Source: an uncultured Clostridium sp.
Lineage (GTDB): Bacteria > Bacillota > Clostridia > TANB77 > CAG-508
Assembly (NCBI GenBank): GCA_947573555.1
Contig: CANPFO010000012.1
Span: forward strand, 1-33,958
Length of the DNA stretch: 33,958 nucleotides
Reading direction: 5' to 3'
Notes under the pieces: generated by a model
The model's input: the letters and a program-made list of their open reading frames with translations, nothing else
What the model was told of the DNA's origin: nothing
Databases searched by the model: none
Translations under genes and position numbers: made by a program
Shown here: positions 1-9,122 of the stretch, piece after piece
Layout: each line of letters opens with the position of its first letter
How positions within the stretch are numbered: the stretch's first letter is position 1

Positions 1-80
1 ATTAATTTTAGGTACTATTAAGAAGAATTCCAAGAAACCAATTGTAATAAAATACCGAAACTTAAATTTAATTTGTATGT

Positions 81-770
81 TTAAAAAATCACAAAAATAA
101 TTGCTAATATAAGAATTTTCAAAAATATATTACGTAAAAATCCAAAATTAATACACTTTATTCCCAAATCATTTAATTCATCATATTTGCATAATAATCT
201 AGTAATTTCATCTTGGCTAGAAATATTTAATTTCTGCATATATTCTTTAGCCAAAAATCTAGCTTTTATCATAGCATCCATTTCCAAATAAGTTCTAACT
301 GCATAGTACACTAAACCAAACAGTAGTAAAATTAATAAAAATAATAATTTATTAGGTAAAACTTTAAATATCGCTAAAACACATGTAACTAAAAAATAAG
401 CTAAGTATATATTTGAAAAAATAAAATTAAACCATAATAATTTCTTACTTTGTATAGAATGTAGGCATTCATGAGCAATAGTCTGAATTCTAGTATAACT
501 ACTTTTCAAATCAGCAATAAATATCTTATTACTCATTATCAAGTACAATGTAGCATTAGAACTCTTATCTTCTTCTATATTAACACTCTCATTTTTTAAT
601 TTTTTCAAATAATATTTACAAATTTCTATATTTTCAGGATACTTTTCTGTAATTTTATCTAGTTCTTTATTTTCTCCTATTTCTTTCAACTTTTTTATAT
701 TTATATCAAATATATATCTTAATATTATATATAATATTCCTACAATTATTAATAAAATTATAAATTCCAT
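81..770 (-). CDS. Membrane zinc metallopeptidase (YugP-like)
   Basis: The 229-residue protein has an N-terminal membrane segment (about residues 2-18), a cytoplasmic or lumenal stretch, then HECLHSIQ near residues 99-106. This is the HExxH zinc-binding motif in the form typical of the YugP/neutral zinc peptidase family. Two hydrophobic segments follow (about 118-160) and a last one sits at the C-terminus, matching the family layout of a metalloprotease embedded in the membrane. The substrate is unknown. The glutamate in the later stretch YLEMDA could be the third zinc ligand, which is inference. It is the last minus-strand gene here; the first 80 bases of the window show no gene. Confidence 0.75.
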   Translation of the reverse strand: MEFIILLIIVGILYIILRYIFDINIKKLKEIGENKELDKITEKYPENIEICKYYLKKLKNESVNIEEDKSSNATLYLIMSNKIFIADLKSSYTRIQTIAHECLHSIQSKKLLWFNFIFSNIYLAYFLVTCVLAIFKVLPNKLLFLLILLLFGLVYYAVRTYLEMDAMIKARFLAKEYMQKLNISSQDEITRLLCKYDELNDLGIKCINFGFLRNIFLKILILAIIFVIF

Positions 771-869
771 AAATTACTCCTTACATTTTACTAATAATGT
801 TATTTAAATAATCCAAATTTTATAGTTCAGCAGTGATACACAACTTGTGAAGATGTCTAATTAAATATT

Positions 870-1205
870 CTATTTTAAAACATCAATTACTGCATCTCCA
901 ATAATCTTATTAACATCAGCCAAAACAATATTAAATTTTGTTTCTGCTTCAAAAAATCTTTTAGCATCATCATTTTCTATAAGTTCAATATACAATTGTT
1001 GCATTCTCTTAGTTTTTTCCTCATCATTCTTTCCAGTCTGCATTGCAGTAATTTGAGCATCATAACGTGCAGCCTCAAACTCTTCAATTTTCTTTTTTAA
1101 ATCTAATTTTAAATTTAATGTTTCTTTTGCCATTTTATAATTAACATATTCTTCAGATTGCTTTATTTCTTGTGCTAATTTATTAGCAGTATCATACACA
1201 TTCAT
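870..1205 (-). CDS. YlbF/YmcA family protein
   Basis: This 111-residue, all-helical, highly charged protein begins MNVYDTANKLAQEIKQSEEY, the typical opening of the YlbF/YmcA (DUF964, com_ylbF) family. In Bacillus subtilis these proteins form the Y-complex, which acts with RNase Y in mRNA processing, competence, biofilm formation and sporulation. I chose the ATG at 1205 because a GGAGG ribosome site lies 7-8 bases upstream; an upstream extension to 1247 has no such site. No partner (YaaT or a second family member) is visible in the window. Function in this organism is inferred from the family only. Confidence 0.8.
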   Translation of the reverse strand: MNVYDTANKLAQEIKQSEEYVNYKMAKETLNLKLDLKKKIEEFEAARYDAQITAMQTGKNDEEKTKRMQQLYIELIENDDAKRFFEAETKFNIVLADVNKIIGDAVIDVLK

Positions 1206-1280
1206 TTTAAACCTCCAAATTATATAATTCGTTAATATATAAACCATATATTAACGAACTCTTTAAATTAAGAAAACAAC

Positions 1281-2372
1281 TTATATACTATTTGTTCCAC
1301 TCATATCAGAATTTACTGGTCCTTCAATCTCAACTTTAGCATTTTTAGGACAAATATGAACCCAAGTATTTCCATCGTTTACATCTATTTCTTTTCCATT
1401 TAAATCTTCATATTTAGTCTGAGTATTTCTTGCTTCTTTTACACATTTTATTTTTATAGCTTTTCCATTTGTTATGTAATATCCATCAAACGTTCCGATA
1501 TTAGTTAATCCTTGTCTTCCTTTATCTTCCTTATCAGCTAATGTATAATTATCACAAAATGTTATTATTATATTTTTTGTTGTAATGCTATTTCCTGTAT
1601 CCCAATCAGTTTGAGCCTTATTTCTTGCATATCTTTTATATACTTGATTTTGTGTATCATATTCATATTTTACCTTTTGAAGTGTTGAATGTGGTATTGT
1701 AATAGTTGTTGCTCCTTGACCATCTTCCAATACAACTTCATCTGTAACATAATTTAATACACTATCTTTATTAGATGTTGTTTTATATCCTTTATTTTCT
1801 GCTGCTTTCAACAATGCATTTGTACTTGTTACTGCATTATGTGGTTGTTGCTTATCTTTCACTCTCCAAAATATTGATGAGTTTTCTGATATACCATTTA
1901 TATTATCTATACTATATTTTGGTATATCACTTTGAGCAAGTGGACTCCATCCAAAATGTGCATAAATTGCATCATTTTCCATTACATAATCTAAGAAATA
2001 GTGTCTTGCACTTCTAACTGGTCCTATTTTGTCCAAGTTTACCCCTTTAAATAATGCCATTAAACGTGTTTCTCCGCCTTCAACTATTATCTCATATACC
2101 ATGTAAGCTTTATTAAGTCCTGCGTGTGGCCATGCTTTATTATTATTATCTATCATTACTGCTATTGGTCTATCTTTTCCTTTAAATATTTCTACTTCTT
2201 TTTTATCAACTATTGTTGTTAAAACATTTTCTGGCTGATTTTTGGAATCTTCTTGCTTTGAATTTTTAGTAGCTTCTTTATCTTTAAAAATTTTATACGA
2301 TATCATTCCACCAGCACATAATATTAATATAATTAACACCAATATCAATATTTTAGTTCCTTTATTTTCCAT
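1281..2372 (-). CDS. DUF3048 domain protein (YerB-like)
   Basis: The 363-residue protein has an N-terminal membrane anchor (about residues 8-27), a short Lys/Gln-rich linker, and then the DUF3048 signature around residues 66-180 (RPIAVMIDNNNKAWPHAGL, then GGETRLMALF and GPVRSAR). The C-terminal part (about 225-350) is the second DUF3048 domain. Family members such as B. subtilis YerB are exported and anchored on the outer face of the membrane; their biochemical role is not established. A cysteine lies in the hydrophobic segment (ILCAGG), but it lacks a good lipobox, so lipoprotein status is doubtful. It starts 18 bases beyond the ybeY stop and is probably co-transcribed. Confidence 0.85.
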   Translation of the reverse strand: MENKGTKILILVLIILILCAGGMISYKIFKDKEATKNSKQEDSKNQPENVLTTIVDKKEVEIFKGKDRPIAVMIDNNNKAWPHAGLNKAYMVYEIIVEGGETRLMALFKGVNLDKIGPVRSARHYFLDYVMENDAIYAHFGWSPLAQSDIPKYSIDNINGISENSSIFWRVKDKQQPHNAVTSTNALLKAAENKGYKTTSNKDSVLNYVTDEVVLEDGQGATTITIPHSTLQKVKYEYDTQNQVYKRYARNKAQTDWDTGNSITTKNIIITFCDNYTLADKEDKGRQGLTNIGTFDGYYITNGKAIKIKCVKEARNTQTKYEDLNGKEIDVNDGNTWVHICPKNAKVEIEGPVNSDMSGTNSI

Positions 2373-2390
2373 ATATTAAACCTTTCATAA

Positions 2391-2861
2391 TTATCTTGTA
2401 ATTTTTAAAGCTTCAAGTATTTTTTCTTCTTTAGGTCTCATTATCTTTTTATCTTCTTCTTCAATATGATCATATCCCATCAAGTGGTAAAATCCGTGTA
2501 CTATCATATAACTTAATTCTCTCTCAAAACTATGCCCATATTCTTCTGCTTGTTCTTTAACTTTCTCAACTGAAATTACTATATCTCCTAAAACATCTTC
2601 AAATAAAAAACTGTTATTCTTTATTTTTTCATCTAACTCTTTTTTTTCAAACATTGGAAATGATAATACATCTGTTGGCTTATCAATTTCTCTATATTTA
2701 TTGTTAATTTCTTTTATCTTACTTGGTGTTGTTAATGTTATTGTCATTACCAATTTTGAATCTAGTAATCTTTCTTCTTCAAAACATTTATATACTACTT
2801 TTTCTATAATTTCCTCATATCTTTCATTTGATTCTATATCTACATACTCAACTTCGTACAT
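2391..2861 (-). CDS. ybeY: Endoribonuclease YbeY
   Basis: YbeY is a zinc-dependent single-strand endoribonuclease needed for 16S rRNA 3' end maturation and ribosome quality control. The diagnostic zinc motif HGFYHLMGYDH (three His ligands) is complete near residues 122-132, and PTDVLSFPMF in the middle is the other conserved block. At 156 residues the length is normal. Its start codon overlaps the upstream gene's stop in a TAATG arrangement (2859-2863), so translation is probably coupled. In many Firmicutes ybeY sits in the yqfC-yqfD-phoH-ybeY-era cluster, and that context is partly preserved here. Confidence 0.95.
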   Translation of the reverse strand: MYEVEYVDIESNERYEEIIEKVVYKCFEEERLLDSKLVMTITLTTPSKIKEINNKYREIDKPTDVLSFPMFEKKELDEKIKNNSFLFEDVLGDIVISVEKVKEQAEEYGHSFERELSYMIVHGFYHLMGYDHIEEEDKKIMRPKEEKILEALKITR

Positions 2862-4081
2862 TATGCTACCACCCTATTTTCTTTATTTATTGTTCCAGTA
2901 AATTTTCCACTTGATATATATCTATTTTTTAATTCTTTAATTGCTCCATAATCTACTAATTTTCTTTTATAGTATGTATTCAACTTTGAATAATCAACTT
3001 TTGTATTTTGTATTTTCTTCATATCATTTTTTATAAATAGTATTTCTTTTTGCCTTATATATTCAACAAAATCAACCTCTTTAAGTTTAGAAATCATCTT
3101 ATACTTGTCCCAATATTTTTTATAGCTATCTCTTTCTTTCATGTTATCCCAATAAACTTTTGTTGATAATAATCTTACATTATAATCTTCTATTAAATTT
3201 ATTAACATTTCATATGCTTTTTCTCTCTTTGCAGCCATTTTGGTATCTTGTACTAAAACCCTTGCATCTGCTAACAATTTTTCATAACATTGTTCAGCAA
3301 CAATTAATGGTATACTGTGTGTAAATAATTTTCTGCTTAATCCTAGCAATATCATATTTTTTTCAATGTTATCTTTTGTATCTAATTTTCCAACTGTATA
3401 ACTTTGGAATTTATCATAATCATTTACCACATCTTTAAATTCATCTTGAGTACCTATATTCATCTTTAATGTTAATATATTTTGAATATATTCCTCTAAT
3501 GTATAGAATATTTTTACATATATCCATTCTTTTGATGAATCATATATATTAGTTGTATCTGCTAATTTAATCGAATAATTTTTTAATATAGCTTTATATA
3601 AGGAATCCATCTTAGATACATAAAATTTATTGTATTTTTCTTGTACTTTATCCTTATTTAATATATCTACATTTTCTTTATCTAATTCTATCAAATATTT
3701 TTGTTTTCTATATTTATAATCCATATACTCTTTTTCTTTTAAACTTGTTACTTCATAATATCTAGATAATGCATCTTTTTCAAATTCTGTTGCAGTATTA
3801 TTTTTTACCTTTTTATAAATAGATTCCATTACATATTTATCCAATGCTTCTAAATATAATGTATATGCTTCTTCATATTTCTTTTCTAGTTCTTCATTAT
3901 TATAATCTTCTGTATCTTTCGCATAATTTTGATATGCTTTTATTAAATTGTTTCTTTTAATAGTTATTATCATTCCATTAATGCCAATTTTAGTTGGCAT
4001 TAATAATTTATTTAATGTTTTTGTTATTTTGTTAAAAAATGTTGTATTTGCTCCAGTTATTTTTAGGCTTTTTTCTTCCAT
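2861..4081 (-). CDS. Uncharacterised protein of the yqfD-ybeY cluster
   Basis: I do not recognise this 406-residue protein. It is rich in Lys, Tyr, Glu and Asn, has no convincing membrane segment or signal peptide, and looks largely helical with coiled-coil-like stretches (about residues 55-170). No catalytic motif is visible. It occupies the place where phoH normally lies between yqfD and ybeY, with a TAATG overlap to ybeY and 14 bases to the yqfD stop, so it is almost certainly translated as part of that operon. Its sequence does not resemble PhoH: there is no Walker A motif. Inside the gene, bases 3978-4003 form an 11-bp inverted repeat, which may be chance. Confidence 0.7.
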   Translation of the reverse strand: MEEKSLKITGANTTFFNKITKTLNKLLMPTKIGINGMIITIKRNNLIKAYQNYAKDTEDYNNEELEKKYEEAYTLYLEALDKYVMESIYKKVKNNTATEFEKDALSRYYEVTSLKEKEYMDYKYRKQKYLIELDKENVDILNKDKVQEKYNKFYVSKMDSLYKAILKNYSIKLADTTNIYDSSKEWIYVKIFYTLEEYIQNILTLKMNIGTQDEFKDVVNDYDKFQSYTVGKLDTKDNIEKNMILLGLSRKLFTHSIPLIVAEQCYEKLLADARVLVQDTKMAAKREKAYEMLINLIEDYNVRLLSTKVYWDNMKERDSYKKYWDKYKMISKLKEVDFVEYIRQKEILFIKNDMKKIQNTKVDYSKLNTYYKRKLVDYGAIKELKNRYISSGKFTGTINKENRVVA

Positions 4082-4095
4082 TATAAATCATCCTT

Positions 4096-5280
4096 TCAAA
4101 AAACTATTTTCTCATTTGTCCCTACATCTTCTAATACTTCATATGTTACACAAACTTCAATTCCATTCTCTTTTTCATATGTATTGATGATTTTATTTAC
4201 AATTTTATCTTTATCTTCTATTTCTTCATCCAATTCATCCTGTAACTCTTGTATCCCTAATTGTTTTGCCTCTTCGATTGTATATTTCCTTGATTTTTCT
4301 TCTATCTCTGTATTAACAGTTTTTATTAGGGAAATTGGTAAATAAAAATCCGAAAATATTTTAAATTTATTTTCTGTGTCTATTGTATCATAAATTTTAA
4401 ATTTTGAAAGTCTTTTTGACAAATTTATTTCAAAATTATTAATTTTAACCTTATATTTCTTTTCAACGTTCCCCGTTTCTATTCTTTCCGTAGAATCATA
4501 AGCAATTAGTTTCTTTTTCGTATGCCATATTTTTGCTTCTATTTCTCCCTTTGCATGTACATATCTTATGCCAGTATACTTTCCTTCCATCCAGCCATTT
4601 ATTAATGTAGTTCCTATATCAATTGTATCACCAACTTTAACAGCCATTGTTCCATTTTGAGCACTTATTTTTGTAATTACACCTTTTTTATCTGAAACAA
4701 TATTACAATAATCTTGTTCATCAATAATATCTGGTTTTGCCGTTGACTTAACCACCCTTACAATTGCATTAGTACCATTAATATTTATCCCAATCCATGC
4801 AATATCATCTCTATTTAGTCTAATCTTATTTATTACTTCCTTTGTATTAATTTTAGATTTCAATTTTCCAATTGTTAAACCACTATCTACTACATCTGAA
4901 TATAAATTTTCCATTTGTTGTCCATTTTCTACTATTATATCTATATTCCATATAAAATTCGAAAATATTCCTAAAAGAACAATTATAAATATTAAAAATA
5001 CAAAAAAAATCTTTCTCTTTCTATACTTATTAAATATGAATGGCAATCCTTTTTTCCTTAATATTTTAATCTTGCACTTCGTCTTTTTAGCAACCTTAGC
5101 AACCTCTCTTAAATCTGATATGCCTATATTTGCTTCTAACCTCACGTTTTTTTCTCTTTTTAAATTCCATATAGCTATTTTATTATTCCTACATATATTT
5201 ATAAATCTTTCTATATAATAGCCTTCGACTGATATTCGTATATATCCAATTATATAATTAAATAAGATTTTAATTAACAT
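4096..5280 (-). CDS. yqfD: Sporulation protein YqfD
   Basis: This 394-residue protein matches the YqfD family (stage IV sporulation). It has a soluble N-terminal domain with the basic motif TKCKIKILRKKGLPF (about residues 68-82), one transmembrane helix (about 90-110), and a long extracytoplasmic domain containing VRVVKSTAKPDI and a GTTLINGWMEGKYTGIRYVHAKGE-like block. In Bacillus, yqfD is expressed in the mother cell under SigE and adjoins yqfC. Here yqfC lies upstream on the same strand, but a 166-base structured element (5311-5476) separates the two. Length and domain order are normal. Confidence 0.9.
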   Translation of the reverse strand: MLIKILFNYIIGYIRISVEGYYIERFINICRNNKIAIWNLKREKNVRLEANIGISDLREVAKVAKKTKCKIKILRKKGLPFIFNKYRKRKIFFVFLIFIIVLLGIFSNFIWNIDIIVENGQQMENLYSDVVDSGLTIGKLKSKINTKEVINKIRLNRDDIAWIGININGTNAIVRVVKSTAKPDIIDEQDYCNIVSDKKGVITKISAQNGTMAVKVGDTIDIGTTLINGWMEGKYTGIRYVHAKGEIEAKIWHTKKKLIAYDSTERIETGNVEKKYKVKINNFEINLSKRLSKFKIYDTIDTENKFKIFSDFYLPISLIKTVNTEIEEKSRKYTIEEAKQLGIQELQDELDEEIEDKDKIVNKIINTYEKENGIEVCVTYEVLEDVGTNEKIVF

Positions 5281-5310
5281 ATTTTTTTCCTTTCAAATTT
5301 TTTCTTGTAA

Positions 5311-5476
5311 GCCTAAATTAGTAATATAGTAAAATAAAGTGATGCGCAGTTTGGGAGGACACATATTCATATAGATTAGCTAGATTAACGTTTGTACATA
5401 TGAAAATTTTATATTTTACTTATATGATAAGTCCGACCAGCAAAGAACGATATTTTACTATATTACTAATTTAGGC
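5311..5476. repeat. Structured repeat element, copy 1
   Basis: The ends are a perfect 26-bp inverted repeat (5311-5336 with 5451-5476). The interior carries three blocks shared with the copy at 24281-24460: ATGCGCAGTTTGGGAGGAC (5342-5360), AGCTAGATTAAC (5378-5389) and GTCCGACCAGCAAAGAACG (5431-5449). GGAC and GTCC of the first and last blocks can pair, as can TTTG and CAAA, which extends the stem inward past small internal loops. There is no open reading frame. It lies between yqfC and yqfD, which are normally adjacent. It looks like a structured RNA or a folded-DNA element; I cannot name a known family. The transcribed strand is not known. Confidence 0.8.
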
Positions 5477-5497
5477 ATCCCAATCAAATAAAAATAA

Positions 5498-5782
5498 TCA
5501 CTCAAAATTTCTTTCTATGTCAACACTCTCAACTTTACCTATCACCTTTATATCATCATTTGTCATATTCTCTAATTTAAGTTCATATCCATTTATATTT
5601 ATAATTCCTAAAGAAGTATTTATTCTAATATAATAGTCTTCATACTCTAATATACCTTTAAAATTTTCTATTATCATCTCATTAAATCCAGTTATTGTTA
5701 TCTTAGGTATATCTGAATACACTTCTTGAGGCATTTCTAAAATTCTATTTAATTTAGACATAGCTCTTTTCTTTTTACTCAT
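5498..5782 (-). CDS. yqfC: Sporulation protein YqfC
   Basis: The 94-residue protein has the YqfC family pattern: a basic N-terminus (MSKKKRAMSKLNRILEMPQE), then IPKITITGFNEMIIENFKGILEYED and a conserved INGYELKLENMTNDDIKVIGK stretch. YqfC is a small SigE-dependent sporulation protein (YabP/YqfC family) encoded just before yqfD. A GAAGGGA ribosome site precedes the ATG. The biochemical role is unknown even in Bacillus. The family also includes YabP, but the neighbourhood with yqfD supports YqfC. Confidence 0.9.
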   Translation of the reverse strand: MSKKKRAMSKLNRILEMPQEVYSDIPKITITGFNEMIIENFKGILEYEDYYIRINTSLGIININGYELKLENMTNDDIKVIGKVESVDIERNFE

Positions 5783-5837
5783 AATCTAATCCCTTCATTT
5801 AAAAATACGGACAAAAAGTTCATCCTTTTAATTACAT

Positions 5838-6647
5838 TTATTTAAATTCATCTAAAGATTTAAACTCATATCCCATATTTCTTATTTCTTTTATAATATC
5901 GCCTAATATATCTGTATTTGTTTTTGAATTTCCGTGCAACAACATAATTTCTCCATTATGCACATTATTTAATATTTTTTGCTTTGCCTGTACTGGATCT
6001 GGCTGATTATCTTCTTTCCAATCTTCATATGCAAAAGACCACATTACTGCTTTATATGCAAGTGAATTTATCACATTTAATGTTCGTTCACTAAATTCTC
6101 CCATTGGAGGTCTTAAATATTTCATTTCATATTGAAATTTATCATATATCACTTTATGCAAATTCATTATTTCTGAAGTTATTTGTTCATCTGTTAATGA
6201 TGGCATACTTTTATGATTTACTGTATGATTTCCCACAATGTGACCTTCTTGAATCATTTGTTTTACTAAATCAGGTTGTGTATTTAAAAAGTGAGCAGTT
6301 ATAAAAAAAGTCGCCTTTACATTATTTTCTTTCAAAGTTGATAATAATTGGGGTGTATATCCTGCTTCATATCCTTCATCAAATGTTAAATATATATATT
6401 TATCTGTATCATTTCCTATAGCAATTCCTTTATTTTCTTCTAATACTTTTCTATTTTCATTTCCTAAATCTGGTTGCTTATGATTATCATTTCTTTTAAT
6501 TCCCCACCCTATTTTTTTATTACTCAAATTTGTGGAAGCTGTCATAATTGTATCTTCATTTTTATTTGTTGAAATTGTTGATATTGAAAATACTAATATT
6601 ATTAATAAAAAAAATCCTGCAATCTCTATTTTTTTATTGATTTTCAT
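5838..6647 (-). CDS. pdaA: Polysaccharide deacetylase (PdaA-like)
   Basis: The 269-residue protein has an N-terminal signal or anchor segment (about residues 8-25) followed by a NodB-type deacetylase domain. Visible motifs are LTFDEGYEAGY (catalytic Asp and the family-typical GY), HTVNHKS (zinc His pair), LRPPMGEFS and LLHGNSKTN. The stretch WSFAYEDWKEDNQPDP is characteristic of PdaA, the N-acetylmuramic acid deacetylase that makes muramic delta-lactam in the spore cortex. A consensus AAGGAGA site precedes the ATG. It fits the sporulation neighbourhood (yqfC, yqfD). A more general peptidoglycan deacetylase role cannot be excluded. Confidence 0.85.
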   Translation of the reverse strand: MKINKKIEIAGFFLLIILVFSISTISTNKNEDTIMTASTNLSNKKIGWGIKRNDNHKQPDLGNENRKVLEENKGIAIGNDTDKYIYLTFDEGYEAGYTPQLLSTLKENNVKATFFITAHFLNTQPDLVKQMIQEGHIVGNHTVNHKSMPSLTDEQITSEIMNLHKVIYDKFQYEMKYLRPPMGEFSERTLNVINSLAYKAVMWSFAYEDWKEDNQPDPVQAKQKILNNVHNGEIMLLHGNSKTNTDILGDIIKEIRNMGYEFKSLDEFK

Positions 6648-6842
6648 TTAATATCTCTCCTTCTTATTTTTTATACTTAATATTTATGAAGATTTTAAAA
6701 ATATATAACAATAAAATATTCTATAGTTTTATATCTTCTAAATTTCGACAAGCTCTATTAATAAATTAGCAGTAATAACTTTACTTGCAAATACTATTAA
6801 TATTAATATTTTTACCTTTTGGATAATTTTGTAATTTTCCTA

Positions 6843-6871
6843 TTGACAACCTTTTCTTTTTAGATTATATT
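6843..6871 (+). promoter_or_regulatory. SigA-type promoter of the agr regulator-kinase genes
   Basis: TTGACA (6843-6848), a 17-base spacer, and TATATT (6866-6871) make a near-consensus vegetative promoter 77 bases before the regulator's ATG. The preceding 195 bases (6648-6842) hold no gene. I saw no convincing pair of LytTR direct repeats there. Confidence 0.7.
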
Positions 6872-6947
6872 GTTGTTGTTGTTATTACTGGAAAAAAAAG
6901 GAAATATCTCATTTCCTGTCGTTTTTTATTTTATAGGAGGATATTTT

Positions 6948-7661
6948 ATGTTGAATTTTGTTATTTGCGATGATAATTTAAATATTTTAGATAGATTTTC
7001 AAAAATCTTAGAAAGTATTTTTATCCAACATAACTTTGATGCACAAATAGGTTTAAAAACTAGTGAAGTAGATGAATTATTAAATTATATAGATGAAAAT
7101 AAAACTGATGTCTTAATTTTAGATATAAACTTAAAATCTAATCAATCTGGTCTAGAAATTGCATCTAAAGTGAGAGAAAAACATAAAGATACTTACTTTA
7201 TTTTTACTACTGCTCATCTAGAATATGCTATGATTGCTTATAAATTTAAAACTTTTGATTATTTAGCAAAACCAGTAACATTTGATAGACTTGAAGAGAC
7301 TATTGTTCGATTATTTGAAGATATTAATGGATCACCTAAGAAATATATTAAAATTGATAATAAAAATACATTTATAGATGCTGCTGAAATTTTATATATA
7401 AAACGTGATGGTATGAAACTAATCTTTCATACTAAGAAGCGCAATTATGAAACTTATAGTTCTTTTAATAAAATTCAAGTTTGTTTACCTTCTTATTTTA
7501 TGAGAATTCATAAATCTTTTATTGTTAATATTCATAACATTGTAAATTTAGATTCTGTATCAAGTATAGTTGATTTTGATGATAGCTCTACTTGCGATAT
7601 AGGTCCTAAATATAAAAAAGATTTTATAGAGGAGGTGAAAAAACATGGACATCTTAAATAA
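6948..7661 (+). CDS. agrA: LytTR response regulator, AgrA-like
   Basis: This 237-residue regulator has a receiver domain (about residues 1-120) with acidic pair D8-D9, phospho-acceptor D59 in LILDI, and the conserved Lys in LAKPVTF. A LytTR DNA-binding domain follows (about 130-235), with the typical YIKRDGMKLIFHT and FMRIHKSFIVN blocks. I chose the ATG at 6948, which has a TAGGAGG site 7 bases upstream; the open frame reaches back to 6870 without a ribosome site. It overlaps the kinase gene by 17 bases. It should be phosphorylated by that kinase on sensing the peptide made from agrB-agrD nearby, and then activate promoters such as the one at 9987-10016. Those targets are inference. Confidence 0.9.
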   Translation: MLNFVICDDNLNILDRFSKILESIFIQHNFDAQIGLKTSEVDELLNYIDENKTDVLILDINLKSNQSGLEIASKVREKHKDTYFIFTTAHLEYAMIAYKFKTFDYLAKPVTFDRLEETIVRLFEDINGSPKKYIKIDNKNTFIDAAEILYIKRDGMKLIFHTKKRNYETYSSFNKIQVCLPSYFMRIHKSFIVNIHNIVNLDSVSSIVDFDDSSTCDIGPKYKKDFIEEVKKHGHLK

Positions 7662-8991
7662 TATATGGAATGTTATTAGTACACCCAATATGGATCTTGT
7701 AAATATTCTTTGTGTATTTTTGATTTTTATAGAAGCTCCATTAACATTTTACTTTATAAGTACAATCTTTAAATTTACTTATACTAAGAAGCAAAAATAT
7801 ATTTATATAACACTTTCTGCACTTATAACAATAATAAACAAATTTATTATTCCAAATCCATTTAATATTATTTTGAATTATCTTATGAATATATTTATTA
7901 TATACTTTATTTTTAGATTAAGTTTTATAAAAACATTTATAGCTTCTATATCACCTAGTATAGTATTTATGCTATTAGAAAATTTATATCTTAATCCATA
8001 TATATCTATATTAAAAATATCTTATATAGAAGCTCAAACAATTCCTATTTATAGAATTCCATTTTCTTTTCTAATGTATTTATCAGTATTTATTCTTACT
8101 ACAATTTTTAAATATAAAAATTTAGTAATAGATATATTAGATGATATTGATAAGAAAAATAAAGTTATAATTTTTCTTAATCTTATATTTGGATTTATAT
8201 GTTTAATATTCCAAGTAATTTTAACTGCAACTTATTTAGATATTCTTTCAATACAGTATTCATTTTTTAATTTTATATGTTTGCTAATTTATTTCTCTAT
8301 AAGTATTTATAGTTTAACTAGAGTATCTAAATTAGTTGCTACAACTCAAAAATTAGAAAGTGCAGAAGAATATAATAATACATTACATATTTTACATGAT
8401 AGTGTTAGAGGTTTTAAACATGATTTTGATAATATTGTTACAACAATTGGTGGATATATAAAAACAGAAGATATAGAAGGATTAAAAAGTTATTATTCTG
8501 AATTAGTAGTTGATTGTACGAAAGTTAATAATTTATATGTTTTGAATCCAGATATTATAAATAATCCTGGTATATATAATCTACTTACTACAAAATACAA
8601 TAAAGCTGAAGAAAAAGGAATAAATGTTAGTATAACTTTCTTACTAGATTTAAATAATTTGCATATGAAAATTTATGACTTTGCTAAAGTTTTAGGTATA
8701 TTATTAGACAATGCTATTGAAGCTGCTTCTGAATGTGATGAAAAAGAATTAAACATTGTATTTAGAAATGATTGTAACAATAATAGAAATATAATATTAA
8801 TTGAAAATACTTATTTAGATAAAAATATAGATACTGAAAACATATTCAATAAAGGATTTACTGGAAAAGAAAATCATACTGGTTTAGGATTATGGGAAGT
8901 TAGACAAATTCTTAGTAAAAGCAATAATATTAATTTACACACAACTAAGGATGAACAATATTTCTCTCAACAATTAGAAATATATTATTAA
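7645..8991 (+). CDS. agrC: Peptide-sensing histidine kinase, AgrC-like
   Basis: The 448-residue protein has six or so hydrophobic segments in its first 225 residues, then a short linker and a kinase module of the HPK10 class. This has an H-box RGFKHDFDN with phospho-acceptor H259, N-box DNAIEAA (N356) and a G-box HTGLGLWEVRQ (about 411-421). HPK10 kinases of this build are receptors for cyclic peptide signals (AgrC, ComD, FsrC). The ATG sits inside the end of the regulator gene behind GGAGGTG, so the two are translationally coupled. A strong bidirectional terminator follows the stop codon. Confidence 0.9.
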   Translation: MDILNNIWNVISTPNMDLVNILCVFLIFIEAPLTFYFISTIFKFTYTKKQKYIYITLSALITIINKFIIPNPFNIILNYLMNIFIIYFIFRLSFIKTFIASISPSIVFMLLENLYLNPYISILKISYIEAQTIPIYRIPFSFLMYLSVFILTTIFKYKNLVIDILDDIDKKNKVIIFLNLIFGFICLIFQVILTATYLDILSIQYSFFNFICLLIYFSISIYSLTRVSKLVATTQKLESAEEYNNTLHILHDSVRGFKHDFDNIVTTIGGYIKTEDIEGLKSYYSELVVDCTKVNNLYVLNPDIINNPGIYNLLTTKYNKAEEKGINVSITFLLDLNNLHMKIYDFAKVLGILLDNAIEAASECDEKELNIVFRNDCNNNRNIILIENTYLDKNIDTENIFNKGFTGKENHTGLGLWEVRQILSKSNNINLHTTKDEQYFSQQLEIYY

Positions 8992-8997
8992 TCTTAA

Positions 8998-9036
8998 CCA
9001 CTAAAAAAGAACAGTTAAACTGTTCTTTTTTAGTGG
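8998..9036. terminator. Bidirectional terminator between agrC and agrD
   Basis: A perfect 19-bp inverted repeat (8998-9016 with 9018-9036) has GAACAG/CTGTTC at its tip and A6/T6 tracts within its arms. It begins six bases after the agrC stop codon and can end transcription from both the plus-strand agrA-agrC and the minus-strand agrB-agrD units. Confidence 0.8.
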
Positions 9037-9122
9037 ATTGTTTATAATAACATTAAAGTATATTATGTTTAAGTATAAGTATTGTCGATTACTTACACTT
9101 AAATTTAAAAACTATTTAAAAA

